From assembly GCA_038093515.1 (NCBI GenBank), contig JBBPSI010000016.1, forward strand, positions 124,001-188,000: a DNA stretch of 64,000 nt, given 5' to 3'. Shown one piece after another: positions 59,278 to 64,000 of the stretch (its first letter is position 1; each line of letters starts with the position of its first letter). Both the position numbers and the translations under genes were made by a program. Below the pieces are notes generated by a model. It was not told the DNA's origin and did no database searches. It saw nothing but the letters and a program-made list of their open reading frames with translations. Origin of the DNA: Butyriboletus loyo. Taxonomy: Eukaryota > Basidiomycota > Agaricomycetes > Boletales > Boletaceae.

Positions 59278-61224
59278 TCACCGACTCCACTGCTGTCCCG
59301 ATGCTTTCGCCTTCTTCCGTTCCTTTCCTTTCCTATACATCTCCCTTTCGACCGCCTTCTTTCCCAATCTCTCTATCCGACGCTCCTTGCCTTCTCTCCT
59401 CGACATCTCTCGCCTCGAACTCACCTCTTCATCCTCACCACTTTCCGCACCCTCCCCAAGGCGCATATCCTCCCACACCTCTTCCTCCTCCTCTTCGTTC
59501 CGTCGTCGCTTCTTCCCCGCACCCGATTTCCCGCTTCCACCACCAATGTTTATGTTCACACGAGGTGGGACGGCAAAGCCGAACGACTTTCCGACCTTGG
59601 CAAGATCGAGGGCATTGATGTCGAATATTTTCTTGAGCGAATAAGAGGCATATGCCTGAAGATAAGACCTCAAACCGTCTCTCGCAGATTGATGCAGAAA
59701 GTAGTTTTTTTGTAATAGTTTTTCCAACTGGATTTGATCAAATGTATCAAAATCAAGTCTGTCGGTGATGTTGTGACGACACACCTGAGTCTGCACATTG
59801 GCGATCCGGTCCGCCGGGAAGGTATACTCGTTGAGGGGAACTTTTGCATCCTTCAAGTACCGCAGGAAGCCCAACTCGCTCTCCAGCAGGAACAACAAAC
59901 TCTTCCCGACCTTCCCAGCCCGTGCGGTACGTCCCACACGGTGTATGTAATCCCTTGGATCGTCTGGGGGATCGTACTGGATAATCCAATCTACACGAGG
60001 GATATCAAGCCCACGAGCAGCAACATCAGTACAGAGTAGGATCCCAGATTCTGCATTGATGAACTCGAAGAATGTGTTGGTTCGTTTCTGTTGTTTTTGT
60101 TTCCCCTATATCGTACATCAGTCAGTCAGAAGTTCGCAATGTGTGCCAAATGAAGCATACATGCAAGTCGAGTACCGGAACATCAATGTAGTTCAGCAGT
60201 TCTCCGTGGTATTTCACGGAATTGCAGCTAGAGAAGAAGACAATGGTTTTCTTCTTCAAGTTCTTTTTGAGAAAGGTGAAAAGAAGAAGGAAACGGCGAT
60301 CGGAGGGGCACACGACATAGCCTTGCGACAGCGTCGATACCGTACTCGTCGCCTCTTCCTTGTCTACGTCGATATGTAGAGGTCCAGGGCGAAGCGATAT
60401 GCGAGCGAGGTCCTGGACTTTTGTGGTTTGCGTCGCGGAGAAAAGCATAGATTGCCGACCGTCTATCGAGAATGTCAATTAGACCATAGGTCGAGAATAC
60501 CGATGTGCAGTACCGTCTGGAAGAATCGCAATGATTTTCTTCATCTCCTCTTCGAAACCAATCTCCAATATCCGATCTGCTTCGTCGATGATGAGTGCTT
60601 TTAGGTTGCGAAAAACAAACCCTTTGGTATTCTGTGGTTATGAGTACTCGCTGGGCGAACCTAGCTTCGCGGCCCTTACTTACTTCGAGATGATCGAGCA
60701 GCCGACCTGGCGTTGCTACGAGTAGATTGACGCCCTTCTCAAGCTTTTCTGCCTCTGCCCTCCGATTTGCACCACCAATGACAATACCGAACGTCTGTGA
60801 GTGATAGGTCGCCATCAAGTCTTTTGCAACGCCAAATATTTGCAATGCGAGCTCTCGTGTGGGGGTGACGATAATGATACCGGTTCCTACGAACAGAGCA
60901 GAACGTCCGATCAATATGGCACACTCATACAAGTCGGGATACTCGACCATTTCTTGGCTTGAACTTCATCCGATGCAGCAGTTCAACGGCAGGAATCAAG
61001 AAGGCGAGTGTCTTTCCTGAACCAGTTCGTGCAGCACCAAGGACGTCTTTCCCAGCTAGGAGTGGAGGAATGGCCTTGGCTTGTACGGGCGTCATGGTCT
61101 TGAATCCCATGTCTGCGAGAGCTTTGTTGGTCTGTTCTGAGAGTTCGAGCGAGGAGAATGGTTCTCGACCGGCAACATTTTCCTGAGGAGCTGCTGAAGG
61201 TGCAGCAAGCGTTTCGTCCGTCAT
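59278..61224 (-). CDS. HAS1: DEAD-box RNA helicase Has1/DDX18
   Basis: Nucleolar helicase for both 40S and 60S assembly. The first ATG is 61224 ([17 protein letters not shown]). Motifs: [19 protein letters not shown] with [18 protein letters not shown] (Q), [20 protein letters not shown] (Walker A), [56 protein letters not shown] (DEAD), [19 protein letters not shown] (SAT), [60 protein letters not shown] (VI), then the Has1-type C-domain [20 protein letters not shown] with [20 protein letters not shown] and [15 protein letters not shown]. The tail is highly charged. [20 protein letters not shown] is typical of Has1. Confidence 0.96.
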
Positions 61225-61510
61225 CGAGGTCGTCAAAAATCAGCAGAATGCTCAATATCCCTTATCGAGCAGTTGTCGGTAACCTCCGTAACACGAACCG
61301 GACTGTGTTGATTCAACTTAACTGCCAGACTATTTTCAAGGAACGCGGTACTATCTAGCAGTAATGGCCCAACTGAGACTAAAAATCGTATCTACTCGTG
61401 TAGTTCCTCTGGTTCTCCTTGGTTTCAAATTTAGGACTTGACCACATTGAGTGACTTTTCTTCGTGTGGCACAACTCGTCAGAGTAATTCACTCCGCTTG
61501 CTCTTGCTCG

Positions 61511-62492
61511 ATGGTTCACTCGAGTGAGTACCCATATGCGTAACGTTTTTACATCTCATCTCATAGCCCGCGACATAAAAGCGCTTTCCCACCCAATTTC
61601 AGTCAGTCTTGCTCTAGGACTGGGATTCTATCTCGGAGCGCGTTTTGGCGCGAAGAACGTGTCCCCACCTCCAAAGTCCAAGGCAGAACCCGAATTCGAA
61701 CCAGAGGAGGGCGACGATGAAGACTTAGACCTGGCCGACGGTGATCTTTCCTCCATTAACCCACGGATGATGGAGCAGTGCAAGCTTGTAAGCCCCAGTC
61801 AGTTCTCGGTCGAGAATTTCTCTCATGGCGAGGTACAAATATTCAGGTGTTGGTTGTGCGCACAGATTTGGGGATGACTCAAGGAAAGGTTGCGGCACAG
61901 TACGTGACTATTTCTTATACACCTCCGTAGCTCTGAGTCGCTCAGGTGTGGGTATGTCACACGTCTTGGTTGAGAGGTTGTTGTGTTGGACCTATGATTT
62001 TTCAGTCATGCGACTTTGGCATGTTACAAGGCGCTCATGAAAACAAACCCAAAGGTAAGTTGACCAGTGCCACTCGGTCTTTGACACACTTCAAGATACG
62101 CTTAGCTTGTACAACACTGGGAGCGAACTGGGTATGTTTGGTCGACTTCCCTCGCTTCCCTGAAAACGAATTTGAGCAGGCAAGCAAAAATCGCCCTTAG
62201 GGGATCTTCCGAGGAAGAGCTACTAGAGCTGGAGGCGATCGCAAAGAGTCTTAATCTGTGTGCTCGATCGATACTTGACGCGTATGCTGTATTTTGCTGG
62301 TGATATTCGTCTTTTGACGATGTTGCACTCTTCTAGTGGGCGTACGCAAATCGCGGCAGGATCACGTACAGTACTTGGAATTGGTCCCGGTAAGTTTTCC
62401 CCCTTGTGAGCCCATACTTGACCTTGATCAATGGCTCTGCAGCACCGGTAGAACTTATAAACCGAGTTACTGGCCATCTCAAGCTGTTGTGA
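61511..62492 (+). CDS. PTH2: Peptidyl-tRNA hydrolase 2
   Basis: Releases peptidyl-tRNA that drops off ribosomes. Nine exons: 61511-61523, 61567-61787, 61847-61899, 61946-61951, 62006-62054, 62106-62131, 62180-62281, 62337-62389, 62443-62492; total 573 nt, 190 residues. The N-terminus MVHSTRDIKALSHPISVSL leads into LALGLGFYLGARFG, a membrane anchor as in mammalian PTH2, then an acidic linker. The catalytic domain reads CKLVLVVRTDLGMTQGKVAA, QCGHATLACYKALMKTN, KLVQHWERTGQAKIALRGSS, EEELLELEAIAKSLNLCARS, ILDAGRTQIAAGSRTVLGIG and VTGHLKLL. Exon 4 is only 6 nt and completes QCGH. Splice phases agree throughout. It diverges from HAS1 over about 290 bp. Confidence 0.93.
61946..61951 (+). other. 6-nt microexon of PTH2
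   Basis: GTGTGG between a CTCAG acceptor and a GTATGT donor. With CA from the exon before and T from the exon after it gives CAG TGT GGT, Gln-Cys-Gly, followed by His. Direct joining of the neighbouring exons keeps frame but loses two residues (Gln-Cys) and changes the third. Confidence 0.8.
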
Positions 62493-62641
62493 ATGCCAGG
62501 AGATACATGTGCTTGTTAGGTATACCGTCAAATACAATCCCTTGCAATAGGCGTGTGAATAGTCTAATGTGCATGAATGTCTGCAAAGTAGGTCTAGGAT
62601 GTGAGGATCTTGTTCCCCTTTTGTCCAGCGTTGCCGCCTAA

Positions 62642-63214
62642 CTAACTAACCAACCCCGAGCTGTTTCCACTGGATGCGGCACCACCCTGGCCGGCGTTGT
62701 CTGGCGGACTGACGTCAATCTGATTCAATGCGCGTGCGGGATGTACACACCTGAATCGAACTCGATGAATGCAGGTCGGTTATCGACTACTGAGCCTCCG
62801 GGCGCCTCGCCACCAGCCCCCGAGAACCCGCTGGCTACGGGAATCTTACTAGCGGAGTTGGTGCCTTCGGTGAGGCTGAGCGGCCCGGCTCCGCTGGACG
62901 CTCCAGAGAGAGCGCTGCCCCCATTGCCTGCATTCTCTGCAAGGGTGTCAGAGCTGACATGCACGAAACGACCCTGTGTGCTTACCGGAATCTATCTTGG
63001 CTAACGTTATACCCAAGAGATCAGGGATGGCGCAGTTTGTAGCTGAGCCTGTGCAGCCACTCGCTGAAGAAGATATAGAGCCCCCGCCTGCTTCACCGCC
63101 CACGCCTGAAGATCCGGAGGCGATGCCGTTGCGTGCGGATATCTCGTCGACAGGGATGGCATGCACAGCTGCGACGAGTGCGAAGGCGAGGACGAGGGTG
63201 GAGTGGGAAGGCAT
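62642..63214 (-). CDS. Small secreted Gly/Ser-rich protein
   Basis: Three exons give about 157 residues. The start at 63214 gives MPSHSTLVLAFALVAAVHA, a clear signal peptide, then IPVDEISARNGIASGSSGVG. The rest is built from Gly/Ser/Ala-rich, loosely repeated units: GSSGVGGEAGGGSISSSASG, then ENAGNGGSALSGASSGAG, GFSGAGGEAPGGSVVDN and DNAGQGGAASSGNSSG. Two Cys (GCTGS, TNCAI) lie in the first exon. The two later exons begin with the same (E/D)NAGxGG(S/A)A motif, suggesting unit duplication. No hydrophobin Cys pattern, no GPI signal. Family not recognised; it may be a cell-wall protein or effector-like protein. The stop is at 62642. Confidence 0.7.
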
Positions 63215-63348
63215 GCTGTTGGACGATGGGGTGTTTCGACGCGGCGGGTTTATGAGGCTGGCGTACTGGTCACGTGGGTTGATTTCTTGGAGAATTACGT
63301 CATGAGTATTATATTCGTTGAAGTCGACGAACGTTTGAACTTTCTTGC

Positions 63349-64000
63349 ATGGCAACTACCATCACCCTCGCCAGAACATACCAATATTTCTTCCACACCC
63401 ACCCAAATCGTACTCTCGCTCTCACAGGTGGCACACTCAACGCCTTTGGCGACATCGTCGCTCAGTTCTCTCAGAATGCTGTGCGCCCGAATCCCACCCT
63501 ACGATATTCTTGTCGCTCACCCCTGTCTTTGTCCTAGCGCACCCAAGATCACCAACATCGGCCAGGTTGGGACTCTGCACGCACCCTCCGCTTCTTCTGC
63601 TTCGGTGTCGGCATGAGTATGTACTCTGCCTTTCCTCTTCCGGAGTAAACCTTGAACCCGCTGCTTCCGAGGTCCCTTGCTGGGCAGGTGGAACCTTTTT
63701 CTCGAACGCAAGTTCCCTCTTCGCAGGCGGCGCGCCCACAAAGTCAGCTTCAAGGCCTTATCAAAGAGAGTTGCTGCAGATCAGCTCATTATGTGAGTTG
63801 CTACGGTCCGCCCGTTTTCGCCGCATCTGATCATCGCACTTTTCCAGGGCACCACTAGGCGTATGTCCTCGAGTTCCTTTGGCTATGTCGGATTCTAATC
63901 ATGTCATTTTCCCCACAGCTCGCAATATTTATCGGCTCCATCGGCGTCATGGAGTGCCGAACCAACACTCAAATCCGGGACAAGTATACTGATATGTACA
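63349..64000 (+). CDS. Mpv17/PMP22 family membrane protein, 3' truncated by window end
   Basis: The start at 63349 gives MATTITLARTYQYFFHTHPN, RTLALTGGTLNAFGDIVAQF, the usual Mpv17 N-terminus. Later exons read WDSARTLRFFCFGVGM, then a GRWNLFLERKFPLR-type stretch (about 63684-63725, typical of fungal members), VSFKALSKRVAADQLIM and LAIFIGSIGVMECRT near the edge. Members such as yeast Sym1 are four-helix channels of the inner mitochondrial or peroxisomal membrane. The second splice (about 63515-63568) is provisional. The C-terminal part lies outside the window. It diverges from the secreted-protein gene over 134 bp. Confidence 0.85.

Noticed and set aside
59262..59644. Plus-strand Ser/Pro-rich frames opposite the Has1 C-terminus
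   Set aside because: Antisense of the charged Has1 tail; the Has1 frame is conserved.

Overview
The window is eukaryotic nuclear DNA, most likely from a mushroom-forming basidiomycete (Agaricomycetes). Genes are dense on both strands and cut by many short GT-AG introns of about 45-70 nt. Nearly every recognisable protein is a fungal or pan-eukaryotic orthologue. There are no operons, Shine-Dalgarno sites, phage genes or CRISPR arrays. I found 31 protein genes and no convincing tRNA or rRNA. All splice sites were read by eye from reading frame, GT/AG borders and family motifs, so spans are firmer than individual exon edges.

Layout. 0.6-13 kb: an unrecognised protein, an RBM26/27-type RNA-binding protein, a mitochondrial branched-chain aminotransferase, a PXA-domain protein, 6-phosphogluconolactonase, Rab7/Ypt7 and the CCA-adding enzyme. 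13-29.5 kb: an HMG-box factor, the DEAD-box helicase Rok1, a FANCM/Mph1 repair helicase, a G-patch zinc-finger protein, a BET double-bromodomain protein, WDR70 and a small basidiomycete protein. 29.6-39.2 kb: frataxin, a single-domain rhodanese, a CTR copper transporter, a BIM1-like copper protein, a three-exon orphan gene and a mercaptopyruvate sulfurtransferase. This stretch is looser, with long intergenic spaces holding inverted repeats and hairpins. 39.3-53.2 kb: V-ATPase subunit C, a multi-KH protein, an RWD-RBR ubiquitin ligase and a large Urb2/Npa2 protein. 53.4-64 kb: threonine aldolase, a CBS-PB1 membrane protein, a TMEM33/Pom33 protein, the helicase Has1, peptidyl-tRNA hydrolase 2, a Gly/Ser-rich secreted protein and a truncated Mpv17/Sym1 gene.

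What stands out. (1) CTR and a BIM1-like protein lie head to tail, pairing a copper channel with a secreted, probably GPI-anchored copper-binding protein; in Cryptococcus related proteins cooperate in copper uptake. Frataxin and two rhodanese-family enzymes flank them, so metal and sulfur genes are concentrated within 10 kb. (2) Three genes within 8 kb contain microexons of 15, 13 and 6 nt. The 6-nt one restores the conserved Gln-Cys-Gly-His motif of Pth2 and would be missed by ordinary gene finders. (3) The CCA enzyme has an in-frame upstream ATG whose 20-residue extension looks like a mitochondrial presequence. (4) There is a near-perfect 39-bp inverted repeat 325 bp apart, and a 117-bp nested hairpin upstream of CTR.
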